The translations under genes and the position numbers were made by a program. From Silurus meridionalis (Eukaryota > Chordata > Actinopteri > Siluriformes > Siluridae), in the NCBI RefSeq assembly GCF_014805685.1, contig NC_060892.1:10311490-10375489 (forward strand): a stretch of 64,000 nucleotides of DNA. The letters run 5' to 3'. Below are positions 1 to 9,716 of the stretch, one piece after another (the stretch's first letter is position 1; every line of letters begins with the position of its first letter). The notes under the pieces are model-generated. The model was not told the origin of the DNA. It made no database searches and saw nothing but the letters and a program-made list of their open reading frames with translations.

Positions 1-495
1 CCCTTCATATTAGCGTTAATAGGTAGGAAATTTCGGGAAATACTTAGCATAACCAAAAAAAAACAAAAAGGTCTGCACATTCATTAACTAAACATTATGG
101 GCAATTAGAAAGCCAAGTCAAATTGCTTAGATGGTTGATAACAGGTGAAAGTGACGCATTGCATAAGACTGCCTTTAGGATGTCAATACAAAAACATCTG
201 TAGGCTGACAGATCTATTTTGTGTTCTACAATATCATTAGGCAAATTGAAAAGAAACAACGTGACCAAATTCTAGAACAAGACAAAAAAAACAACACGTT
301 TTCTGTGTTCTAGAATGTCAATTGTCAAGTATAAGTGAAAATAATGTTTTTGGGGGTCGAGAATCACAGCTAATATTTCATATCTCTGGCTAAAAAACCT
401 TGCACACAGTTGCTTACCTTTCCTATGATTGATCTTCACGCAGTGGTCAGTATTTTTCCTGTTTATGCTCTAGTGCAGGAGCAGTGCGCAGTACA

Positions 496-583
496 GGAGA
501 CCGCTCCTACTTTCGGTTATCTAGCTTTATGAAGGAAGAGAAACACTCATACAGCTAGATAACCAAAGATAGCAACCGACCCC
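496..583 (-). ncRNA. mir9: miR-9 microRNA precursor hairpin
   Basis: On the minus strand both mature arms match miR-9 as I know it. The 5p arm lies at 547-569 and begins TCTTTGGTTATCTAGC. The 3p arm lies at 509-530 and begins ATAAAGCTAGATAACC. A loop of about 16 nt separates them, and GGTTATCTAGCT / AGCTAGATAACC pair perfectly. Outer flanks (about 496-508 and 570-583) extend the stem imperfectly. miR-9 is a deeply conserved neural microRNA controlling progenitor proliferation and differentiation. The kif7 and mrps11 neighbourhood argues for the mir-9-3 locus, although the lower stem looks about as close to mir-9-1, so the paralogue is not settled. Precursor ends are approximate. Confidence 0.96.
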
Positions 584-1574
584 TTCACACGCGACACAAG
601 TAACGGGGAGCATCTCGTAGGTGCCGACCTGATGATGAACAAAAAAAGAGATTAATATCTTAGCAACCGAACAAAGAGAAGCACGTTCGTTTATTAATGC
701 ACACTGAATCTGTGCGCACGTTTGTATTAAGGAGGCCTGGGCATTTATTCAGTGTGATCACCAGAGTTTATGGTGCTGTTGTTTTTCTTTTCTTTTTTTT
801 TTTTTTTTTGAGGTTGTCATTCATTTAGCTCCGTTAGGCAAGAATAGTTCCTGTTGTCTAATAATTGCTAGCGCAAGATTAATATTCCTAAAATAGATCA
901 TTTTATCTGCCTCGTTAGACATTAGTCCTCCTGATCCTTTGGCCTTTTTAGCGCTCAATATCTCTTTGCACAAAACCTAACAGACGTGTGTTCATTTTAG
1001 GTGAAATAATTTTTGAGAGCAGAAATCTCACTTCGAGCAGAACCATTTTTTTATCATTATTGTTGATGAATCGACGTTGTTTGATATTACGGCATTAAAA
1101 TTATGTTCAGCATTATTAATCTTTTGTCACACGTCTTATGCCATAATTAAGCTGTATTGTAACCAACAGTAAAAATAAAACGCTTACTTATTAACGTGGG
1201 TCATGATAAAATGGTTATGTGATGCCCCTTTCCCCATAATTAACTTTTAATTCCTGGAAAGTATTTTCATTTGGTGTATTTTACTCAAAGCATCGCGCTG
1301 TAAATATAATGGTTCTATTGATTAGATAGCATTGCAATTAACTAATCATAATTTATTTCTAACCTAAAATAATTGTATCATCTTGAAAAAAGATTAACAG
1401 GTACATCTTAAAAATGTCATTCTATAGGCCGGAAAAAAGTTTCGTCTTTATTTCGTCTTAAAAAAAAAAAAAAAGCAAACAAGAAATACTTTTTATAAAC
1501 TAATGCAATTATTATTATTTAGCTGTAACTAATTTAAATGTAGACACCACCCCCTAATAATGACCCTACAATTC

Positions 1575-1610
1575 TCTGGAGCGCGGGCAGCGTATGACGT
1601 CATGGGGTTT
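1575..1610. promoter_or_regulatory. CRE palindrome in a small CG-rich patch upstream of miR-9
   Basis: A full cAMP-response element TGACGTCA lies at 1595-1602, next to a gcgcgggcagcg stretch in otherwise AT-rich DNA. It is about 1 kb upstream of the miR-9 hairpin on the minus strand. A regulatory role is inferred. Confidence 0.35.
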
Positions 1611-2739
1611 GATTTCTTTGTGACTGCCTGGCTTACCTGTTGTGTTGCATCTTAAATAAGATGTATATAGCAAGTGAATGAGTCATGTTACTACGTATAC
1701 TACAGGACACCATATTAATATTTTAAAAGGAACAAACAAACCTATCTTCGTGTTATCTTGTTAATACGGTTACAATTTTCAATCATAATATTTAAGATAA
1801 GGCATGCACAATGAATGCTTTATTTTTTATTTTTAACCTTTTAACTTTAACATAGTTTAAAGAAGTATATTCTAATATTGTGAAGTTAAACTCTCATTAT
1901 GGAAACTTCATGTTGGCATGTATGCCATTATTCCACCCTTATGCACGTGTTCTATTGAAATTGGGGAAGAGATTTGGCATTCATGTTTTTAGAGGATTGC
2001 ATTTTTTTCAGGTTGTAATTACTACTATTATTAATAATCTCTCATATGCCGTTTTAATGAGCTTTACTGCAGCGTGTATACCCTCACTTTATCCCCTAAA
2101 AGTTAACTCCGGTAAGTTAACATGACTTTCATTGGCTCTGTTTAGCGGTGTAATAGTAGAAGGGACATAAAGATTAATTGTTAGCACTTTGTCTGGTTTC
2201 CTCATTTAGTCTGAGTACAAGAGATAATCACAAACATTAATAAAGGTAATAATGGCTATAATCACATGCTTGTCAGCGACCAGTCTATGCTATGACAATT
2301 CAATAATGGGTACGATCTTGTGATCCAGAGATCACGTCCAATTTCTGACAACGAAATATAAAGTCTTACTTTTTTTATGATGCCGTGCGTATTCCTTTCT
2401 GTCGTGCTCAGGATGCAAAGTGTTAAGTGCCCGATTGTTGGGCACATCTAAATGGTCTTCTCGGTGTTCTCCAAGCATGATCTCTGCCGCTAAAGTCATG
2501 CTACCAGGACTGTGTTGTACTTCTGAAACATTCACTTACAAAATATTTTAACAAATGAATCGTGATGGTAAACGGCAACAGCCCTGCTGCGTTTTCCTCT
2601 GTAAGTCCGCGATGCGTTTCTTTAAGATCCAGTGAGCAGAAACTGAGCTGTTTTATTTCCAACATGGGGGATTTCCTCCCATGGAACCAATAAAGCCCGT
2701 TGTTTAGTGTTTTATTTAAGATGCTCGCGGATTTGTCTG

Positions 2740-2905
2740 ACCTTTCACAGGCCGAGCTGAGCTTCAGGCAGGAGCAGACTCTTCCGTGCGTGTGGTGCGA
2801 CGCTCTCTGGCTCTGGAGTCTGTAGCTTTCGGGTCTAAAAGCCTGCACTGTCGCTTCTTTCCCGCAGTGACGTCAAGAAGCAGCAGGCCACAGGCCAATC
2901 AGAGA
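2740..2905. promoter_or_regulatory. Promoter-like patch with CRE and CCAAT box
   Basis: This CG-containing stretch has a perfect TGACGTCA at 2868-2875 and a CCAAT box (ccaat, 2895-2899) within 30 bp, a typical TATA-less promoter arrangement. It is followed by a (TC)n tract. It lies about 2.3 kb upstream of miR-9 on the minus strand and is a candidate start of the miR-9 primary transcript. An open frame at 2501-2848 on minus has no recognisable similarity. Confidence 0.35.
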
Positions 2906-2932
2906 AAAGCGGATCAAAGCTGAGAGAGGATG

Positions 2933-2933
<1 letters not shown>

Positions 2934-2989
<56 letters not shown>
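2934..2989. repeat. (TC)n microsatellite
   Basis: An uninterrupted TC dinucleotide run of about 56 bp, directly beside the promoter-like patch at 2.74-2.9 kb. Confidence 0.97.
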
Positions 2990-2992
<3 letters not shown>

Positions 2993-3102
2993 CTAGCGGA
3001 CATCTATTTAATCTTTTCCGACACCGAGATATTTTATAGACAATAAACTTTAAAAATTAATTGTTTAATTCCTACTTGTGTATACAACTGTAATGGTTAA
3101 CA

Positions 3103-3107
<5 letters not shown>

Positions 3108-3169
<62 letters not shown>
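3108..3169. repeat. (TA)n microsatellite
   Basis: An uninterrupted AT dinucleotide run of about 62 bp. Confidence 0.97.
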
Positions 3170-3175
<6 letters not shown>

Positions 3176-4142
3176 AATAATTATTATTATTTTTATAAAA
3201 ATTAATTTTATCAATAATAATCTATATCAAAATAAACTGGTGAACTCTCAATGCTTCGTTTAAACATTGGCCTGCAATAATTTGGCTTTGCAGCTGTTAT
3301 ATAAAACACCGCAATTTTTTTTAAGATAAATAAAAACAATGACGCAGTAAAATAGCTTATTACCGAAAACATTATGCTATATATGCTGTAGATGCGGAAT
3401 TAACACATGTTGTACATTTCTGTCCAGCCAGACTTAAATGAGCAGTCAGAGGGTTAACTGAAAGTTAGCCTCGTTCGCATCAAGACCACAGGTCCCAACT
3501 AAGCATTTAAACGCAAATTAATAAAAGATTATAATAATAAAAAAAAAATTAACCAAATATTGCATTTAGATCTCGCGACGGTCTTAATCCTCCTCTTTAC
3601 ACCTTTTGTCGGGATTTTTTTGGGACATGAGACATAGACAATCACTCACAGTCATTATCTGATTAAGAAGGATAATGTCATTATTCACACATATTTATAG
3701 CCGAAAACACAGAACAAACTACTGTACTGTTTTTACTTTTCTGGGCTTTATATTAATCAATTATCTTACTCGATAACTTGCTTGATACGGAATACTCGTA
3801 GATAACAGTCCACTCATACCTTAAATAAACGACTAGATAATAATCATAACTATGTTTAAATAATATAGCTAAATAATCTTTGGTGTATATGAAATAATCT
3901 TAATCACGTCTACCAAACCCATGTACTCTGGTCATCTTTTCCTTTCTTTCTTTAGATAAATAATTATGTATGTATTTCTTTTTACTTTATTATCTTATCC
4001 AGAAATATCTACCATTGCCTACTAAGTGTCTTCAATGCAGACATTTAATCTACAGCATATAGAAAACAATAATTATACTTATTTTACTTACTAGTTACAA
4101 ACTTACAACTTGTAAATAATGCTTAGTTTAATCCACCATCTT

Positions 4143-4179
4143 ACACACACACACACACACACACGCACGCACGCACGCA

Positions 4180-4211
<32 letters not shown>
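4143..4211. repeat. Compound (CA)n(CG/CA)n microsatellite
   Basis: A CA run broken by a CACG/CGCA core (cacgcacgcacg). This gives a purine-pyrimidine alternation of about 69 bp, a possible Z-DNA former. Confidence 0.95.
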
Positions 4212-4214
<3 letters not shown>

Positions 4215-6004
4215 CTACCTATCCACGGGTTGTATTTAATTGTCAGATAAAATACAATTGGTTTTCATCATAAAGGACAGACAATAAGAGTGACTGGCCG
4301 GTCTGATGGAAGTCCTTGACCCTTGACTTTTCGTTTTGTGTTTATAAAGTGCTCACTTTAAAAGTCCACCCTCTCGGTTTAATGCAGGTCAGACAGGAAT
4401 ACACTAGTTGTCTTTCGACCCTCGATCTGCTAATAATCAGTCGTCCTGCATCATACAAAGCATAACCTTTAGGCATTATTTTATGGTGGTTAAAACGGCA
4501 AGGGTGCTTCCTCTGGATTTTCCCTTAAAAAGGCAACCAAAGTACTGTACGTACAATGAAGTAAGTATAGCCAAATTAGTGGGTTTAATGGGTATGTGCT
4601 ACTGACCAGAATAATTAACGTGATTAATCTTAATTCTGTTTTTCAATTGCATAATTTTTAAGTCACCAGTTTAAATGTTTTTTCCCCCTTTTAGGTTATA
4701 TGTAGGTTACAAACGCTAATTAAAATGTTCAGGAAACGACATTTTTCGTTTTTTCTTTAATTGTACACTAAATGTACACTGCACATAGATTCGGGTATCT
4801 TTGTATAGTTTAACCTTTATTGCGTCCTGGGGGAATCATTCATAGAGGTAAGCTCTGTAAGAAAAGAATCGTGGCAGAAAATAAACAGATACTGTGCCCT
4901 TATATGTCTTATTTCACAAAATCTAGTTTTTGAATTGTAGTATTTAACATAATGCATTCATATTCATCTTTACCAAATCTCAGAGTGTATAATTCCAAAA
5001 GATGGTATAAGTAGAGCTGGGAATGTGTCATTAACGTTGCGTGATGCGTTGTTTGTACACTTACTTTAAATTATTTTATCTCCAGCTTTATAAATTTATA
5101 TTTATTTGCGAGTTGTCTGCGAATCAAAACTAAATTGAAGAGCCTAATAGATTATCCAAGGCCACAAATACGTTAATTATTATGTGCAAGCCTTTTTGCG
5201 ACAACACCGACCTCTAGCGGCGACTTCACGCTGTGATCATCTGATTGCGTCAAAACGCTTGTTTGAATAAAACGACTCGAAAATACATGAAAACGTGTTT
5301 GAATATAGTCTGTTTTTTAGACTCGTGATACTATATTAATGTTGTATAATTAAATAATTCAAAATATAGTCTAAACAAAAAGCGAGGTATATAGATTGAT
5401 TTAAATAACTTCACTAATAAATGAAATAAACCGATATTTTCTTCATCGTTCAATCACACAAACACTGGACCACATACAGCTTTTCAAACCTTTTAAATTA
5501 CCCTTTTTCCAGCCATTTTGCTGAGAAATAGATCACTGAAATTGTTTTTTACGGTAAAAACTCAGAAATTCTACACAGATATTTCCACACATTAATATAC
5601 AAAAATAAGAAAAATGTTTCGATTGTAGCTATTCTTTTGCAACAATACATATATGTTTAAATAAATATATTTTGTTTACCGTCTATTTAATCCAGTATTA
5701 ACATGGGACAGGTTTCAGAGAGAGCAGAAGAGATAACCACTCTAAGCTAATTCAAATAAATTGATTAAAACAATTACGATTTTACATGACAAGTCTTTTT
5801 GTCATGTAAGCAAAAAGCAGTGATGTGCCTGATCTATCCTGTTGCACCACCTTGGTAGCACTAAGAAACTAAAACAACGCACTGAACTGCAATTGATACG
5901 AACAGTTTTGCACCAAAGTCTCCTCCAGTGAACAGTTAATACCGTCGATTTCCTGAAGACACAACTGCAATTCTGATAATCTAGTAGACAGTTATAGAAA
6001 TCGA

Positions 6005-6235
6005 TTCTGTAAAGGGGGTACTGTTCGTCACCCAGATGAGGTGGAGTTCCCTTTTGAGTCTCAAGTTTTCTTCCTTATATCATCTCAGGGGGTTTTCTTG
6101 CCATTGTTGCCTCTGGTTTACATATTAGGGATAAATGTATACATTATTAAATGTAAATTGTATATACTGTATTGTTTTCTTTCACTTTGCCAGTTGTTAC
6201 AGGCTCTTTACAAATGCAACAAAATGTAATTGAAA
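6005..6235 (+). repeat. Old copy of the interspersed repeat also at 30.3, 40.3 and 63.4 kb
   Basis: It shares the order cacccagatgag, ttcccttttgagtct, a CTTCCT-rich stretch, the gggagtttt-like block and gggataaatg with the cleaner copies at 30.3 and 63.4 kb, but is diverged. The family looks like a widespread fish non-autonomous element. I cannot name it with certainty. Confidence 0.6.
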
Positions 6236-7199
6236 ATAAGCGTTAATATTGATAATGCTCTGAATCTAAACATTTTTTTTTTCTGTGTGTAAAACACATC
6301 ACAACTAGGAAGGGATGATGTTAATGGCTTTAAACCCGCATTGCTCCTTACTGTCTTTTTTGGAATTACAAAACGCTGATACATTATTTAACTTCAAACA
6401 TCGATATTACAAAATATTTAATTAAAGTTAATATATATATGTATATCCCATTACTTAACCAAATCTTTCCAAAGGTATTTTCCGAAACACGTGGTCAAAT
6501 TGGACATTTGATTTGAAAACCCGTCGATTGGCTGTTTTGTAAGGAAACTAATTATGACATCTAGTGGACACACGAAGTAACTGCAATAATGTTTAGGCTT
6601 TTTCTGATGGATACATAATTTGGTTACATTCAGCTTTGCCTTTTCGGGTCTGTGTTACAATACTGAGTTTAATCCACCCGTATTAAATGTATTTGAAGGA
6701 CATTTTCGTCACCAGTAATGCTTAATTTGTTAGTTGATGTTTGAAAGGACAGCGAATACAACACAAAGGCTCGGTAGACATATCCATACAACCTTGCAGA
6801 TATACTTTTCTTTTAAAAATATTAAGCCAATAAATGTCTCCAGTCTGAATTCCGTCTGGGTTCAAGTATATAATCAAACGAATTAATTTAGGAACCTTTT
6901 ATAATAAAGATCAAAGGCGAGTCACATACTCTCAGGCCGAGTAAAAATAATTCTCTGAATTGTGCTTTTCTGCATCTTCTTTGAAATGAACGTCCAGAAA
7001 GTACAGATTTCTTTCTGATTGCATCTTTTAAAACGAAATGCAGGCTGTAATTCCTTACATAAACATCAACTAATTCCATATTGTGTTCCATTTAATTGCT
7101 TGTTGAAATGTTCACCCTTTTGAACTGGTACTAATTTTACTGAACAGACACAGCTCACTGGGAAATAAAGTTTTAAAATATAAAATATTGTTCTATTCT

Positions 7200-7211
7200 G
7201 CCCCCTAGTGG
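7200..7211. promoter_or_regulatory. CTCF-like core motif
   Basis: GCCCCCTAGTGG resembles the vertebrate CTCF core (consensus near GCGCCCCCTAGTGG). It lies 300 bp from the tRNA-Arg cluster. Only the core is seen and occupancy is unknown. Confidence 0.35.
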
Positions 7212-7511
7212 GTTGACATAGACTTGCTCTTTCCCCTTATCTTTCGGTTCACTGACTAATCCCAGATCGTGTTCACTTGACAAAACAGACACTAAACCCT
7301 TCTGAGCTGTCGACTTTGTCGCAGCACCGTTTTGATATTTTATCTTATACGCAAAAAAAACAGTAATAAATTAAAACAAGGATGTCTTGATTACATGTCA
7401 TATAGTTGATAATTGATAATATATGATAATACGGTTAGTTCTTTTTTTTCTCCATTTCCCCAATATTTTTTGCAGCGCCTTTTATACAAAACCTCAACTC
7501 CTTCAAAATCA

Positions 7512-7584
7512 CGACCCCGGCAGGACTCGAACCTGCAATCTTCTGATCCGAAGTCAGACGCCTTATCCATTAGGCCACGAGGCC
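7512..7584 (-). tRNA. tRNA-Arg (anticodon TCG)
   Basis: The 73-nt minus-strand sequence folds as a full cloverleaf. Acceptor GGCCTCG pairs with CGGGGTC with two G-U wobbles, and G at 7512 is the discriminator. The anticodon stem TCTGA/TCAGA encloses loop CTTCGGA, giving anticodon TCG (CGA codons). B-box GGTTCGAGTCC is intact, as is an A-box (TGGCCTAATGG). No intron is present. A T-run just downstream on minus (7505-7508) can terminate Pol III. Human tRNA-Arg-TCG also has a copy near MIR9-3 as I recall, so the location may be conserved. Confidence 0.95.
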
Positions 7585-7974
7585 GTTGACGGGTTCAGGA
7601 TCACACACGACCACTAGATGTACTGAAACCGAATGAAACGCGAGTAGAATTTACTCACAAACAGTGCAACAACTAAAGTGCCTCGTCATGTAGATCACCA
7701 CAAATAGAAGCGACACATTTATTCACAATCACATCTGTGCATAATTATGCATATTAGATGTAATTGAAACGGCAAGACCTAAAAGGTACATATAAGATGG
7801 ACGTTAGGACCCTTCCTACTTATATCGTTATTATTAAAACTAAGAGAACTAAAATACAACCCAAATAACTGTCGATATAAATATATAATTAAATTACTCA
7901 AATAATCAAGTAATACATTTTATTTCCAGTTTTCGTAGAGACGCTTCATAAACAGTTCCATATTTAGGCGTTAT

Positions 7975-8034
7975 CGCTAGTGGCGCAATGGCGTAATGGA
8001 TAAGGGGGTTCGACTTGTCTTTGGACTCGTTCCA
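7975..8034 (+). pseudogene. Degenerate tRNA-Arg-like relic
   Basis: An A-box-like segment (agtggcgcaatgg), a second partial repeat (cgtaatggataa) and a B-box-like ggttcgactt match pieces of the neighbouring tRNA-Arg-ACG genes. The spacing is too short and there is no acceptor or anticodon stem. It is most likely a decayed member of the same tandem cluster. Confidence 0.5.
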
Positions 8035-8207
8035 ATTTTTGTGATTTTTTTTAACGACCCTTTTGAAGGTGAGATATTCAACATTAACTTTAACATTTGC
8101 TTTACAAACATAATGCAACAATTAAAGTGCATAATCATATCGGTTACAGGTCACAGATTACATGCGTGAAGTAGAACACCGACTATCAACTAAGTATTTG
8201 CGTCATC

Positions 8208-8280
8208 GGGCCAGTGGCGCAATGGATAACGCGTCTGACTACGGATCAGAAGATTCCAGGTTCGACTCCTGGCTGGCTCG
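8208..8280 (+). tRNA. tRNA-Arg (anticodon ACG), copy 1
   Basis: A 73-nt cloverleaf. Acceptor GGGCCAG pairs with CTGGCTC (one G-U), with G as discriminator. The anticodon arm TCTGA-CTACGGA-TCAGA gives anticodon ACG, whose A34 is normally edited to inosine to read CGN codons. The T arm CCAGG/CCTGG is perfect, and the A- and B-boxes are intact. A T-rich Pol III terminator follows (ttttattttattttttt). It lies 313 bp upstream of a near-identical copy. Confidence 0.97.
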
Positions 8281-8593
8281 GATGTTTTTATTTTATTTTT
8301 TTAAAATGTAATTATTATAAAATTAAATGCTAGCAAGGTTAAACTGAATATCAAGTATATTTACAAAAGAGCTGAAAACATTTTAAAAACGTGTATACTA
8401 ACCAGTTCACTCGTTACTAATGCAAACGCATTAAAAATAGAGACGGTGCTGTGCTAGCAATCATGCCTGCTTTAGTTAGGTATCTCAAATAAATCGCGAT
8501 AGAAATTCCCGTTATATAATCCATTAAAATTACATATTGCACCGATAGATAAGTCTATCGTCTTATAGAGCCACGTCAAAAGCCTCTTTAAGT

Positions 8594-8666
8594 GGGCCAG
8601 TGGCGCAATGGATAACGCGTCTGACTACGGATCAGAAGATTCTAGGTTCGACTCCTGGCTGGCTCG
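8594..8666 (+). tRNA. tRNA-Arg (anticodon ACG), copy 2
   Basis: Identical to copy 1 except for one base in the T stem (CTAGG in place of CCAGG), which turns a C-G pair into a T-G wobble and keeps the fold. A TTTTT terminator follows at once. It lies about 270 bp beyond the likely kif7 poly(A) signal, transcribed towards kif7. Confidence 0.95.
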
Positions 8667-8930
8667 AATTTTTCTTTAAATTTATTATTGAAATATTTTT
8701 ACATACACACACAAACTTTATACAACACTGTTTACATTGTTCATGTATATAAAATTTAGGCCACTTAGCATGCAATTGTTTTTTTGTAAAAGAGCAGACA
8801 AAAAAGATCTGCTCAACGAATATTGCCATTACATAAAGTGCTTTTGTCCTGTACACAAAAATGTAATAATGGTTTAAAAAGTCCACAGTATAAACTTAGT
8901 ACTAGAATTGTACAAATGGAAAAGATTCAG

Positions 8931-8936
8931 TTTAAT
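8931..8936 (-). terminator. Candidate kif7 poly(A) signal (ATTAAA)
   Basis: ATTAAA on minus is the first common poly(A) hexamer after the stop codon once the LINE insertion is passed. The cleavage site is not visible. An AATAAA on minus near 8680 is an alternative but lies almost against the tRNA gene. Confidence 0.35.
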
Positions 8937-8980
8937 GAAAAATGTATGTACTATAAAGTAAACATTACTTTGCTATAATG

Positions 8981-9341
8981 TGTTATAGAAGGGTATCTGC
9001 AAGAGTGAAAGGGAACATTTGTAGGATGGTGGTGAGACCTGCTATGTTGCATGGTTTAGAGACAGTGGCATTGACTAAAAGAGGGACCGAGCATATAGGA
9101 CGTTTTGGAGACAAGGTGAGGGATGTGCGATTGAGATGGTTTGGACATGTGCAGAGGAGGGACATGCGGTATATCAGTAGAAGAATTCTGAGAAGGGAGG
9201 TAAAGATGAATGCCTAGGAGGAGGTTTATGAATGTAGTGAGGGAAAACATGCAGATGTAGATGACAAAATAGTATAGAGACAGAGGATCCGCTGTGGCGA
9301 CCCCCAACAAGAGCAGCCGAAAGAACAAGAAGAATAAGAGG
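8981..9341 (+). mobile_element. 5'-truncated LINE 3' end inserted at the kif7 stop codon
   Basis: It encodes remnants of the reverse-transcriptase C-terminus ([16 protein letters not shown]) and ends in the tail gatccgctgtggcgaccccc followed by a degraded A/G-rich end. Compared with the copy at 26.8 kb it lacks about 90 bp internally and has frame breaks. A 12-bp target-site duplication tttgctataatg flanks it at 8969-8980 and 9342-9353. It runs antisense to kif7 and supplies the first part of that gene's 3' UTR. It is dead. The clade (L2/CR1-like or RTE-like) is not settled. Confidence 0.9.
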
Positions 9342-9345
9342 TTTG

Positions 9346-9716
9346 CTATAATGGGTTTTTCCGAACATCAATGATAACAGAGTTTGAACTAATGTGTCCT
9401 GGGTTTAGGCTTGAGCGTCTGCTCTCTCTCTTTGGTTTGTTAAGGGACAATGAGCCTGTTCCACTCCAGTATGCAGTGTTCATATTCATATTAGGCTGGA
9501 CAATTCTGTTGGCTGGCATCTCACAAGCTACCCTCTGCTTAAGTTCCTCTATTACATGCTGGTCTTCAGTGGGAAGGGAAGAGCGCCTCCATGTGGGGGG
9601 CAGTGGTGCATTCACCAACTCCCGCATTTCCTCTCTTGACTTGTGAACTCTGTCTGGTTCAGGAGTGTACCTGGTACTGTCTCCACCTGCTTTGCACTGC
9701 ATCTTGTCTATTCCAC
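9346..9716 (-). CDS. kif7: kif7 coding exon 18 (last), C-terminal tail
   Basis: Residues about 1230-1352 and a TAG stop at 9346-9348. The acceptor is tttttactgcAG. It enters in phase A|GT from the previous exon. The tail is Ser/Arg-rich and ends IDVRKNPL, matching the vertebrate KIF7 C-terminus. The stop codon lies inside a LINE target-site duplication. Confidence 0.95.

Larger units (their letters stand above)
418..1660 (-). other. Possible miR-9 host transcript with splice donors at 418 and 1637
   Basis: Two strong minus-strand donor sites are visible. One is AAG|GTAAGC with the exon ending at 418, about 80 nt downstream of the hairpin. The other is CAG|GTAAGC with the exon ending at 1637. 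Both suit a spliced long noncoding host transcript running right to left. No convincing protein frame accompanies them. Exon starts and acceptors were not fixed, so this is inference from splice motifs and position. Confidence 0.3.
584..7511. other. AT-rich intergenic stretch between miR-9 and the tRNA cluster
   Basis: I recognise no protein-coding exons. It holds the two CRE patches, three microsatellites, one old interspersed repeat near 6.0-6.2 kb, and a CTCF-like motif near 7.2 kb. Open frames here are short, lack splice context and have no recognisable similarity. Confidence 0.5.

Noticed and set aside
2501..2848. 115-codon minus-strand frame in the promoter-like patch
   Set aside because: No family similarity, composition like its surroundings, and it overlaps a likely promoter. 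Probably chance.
5200..5240. Second CTCF-like site (cgacctctagcggcgac), and weaker ones near 42.07 and 59.96 kb
   Set aside because: Too many mismatches to the core for a confident call.
7423..7617. Frame across the tRNA-Arg-TCG gene
   Set aside because: Its central residues translate the tRNA itself. Not a protein gene.
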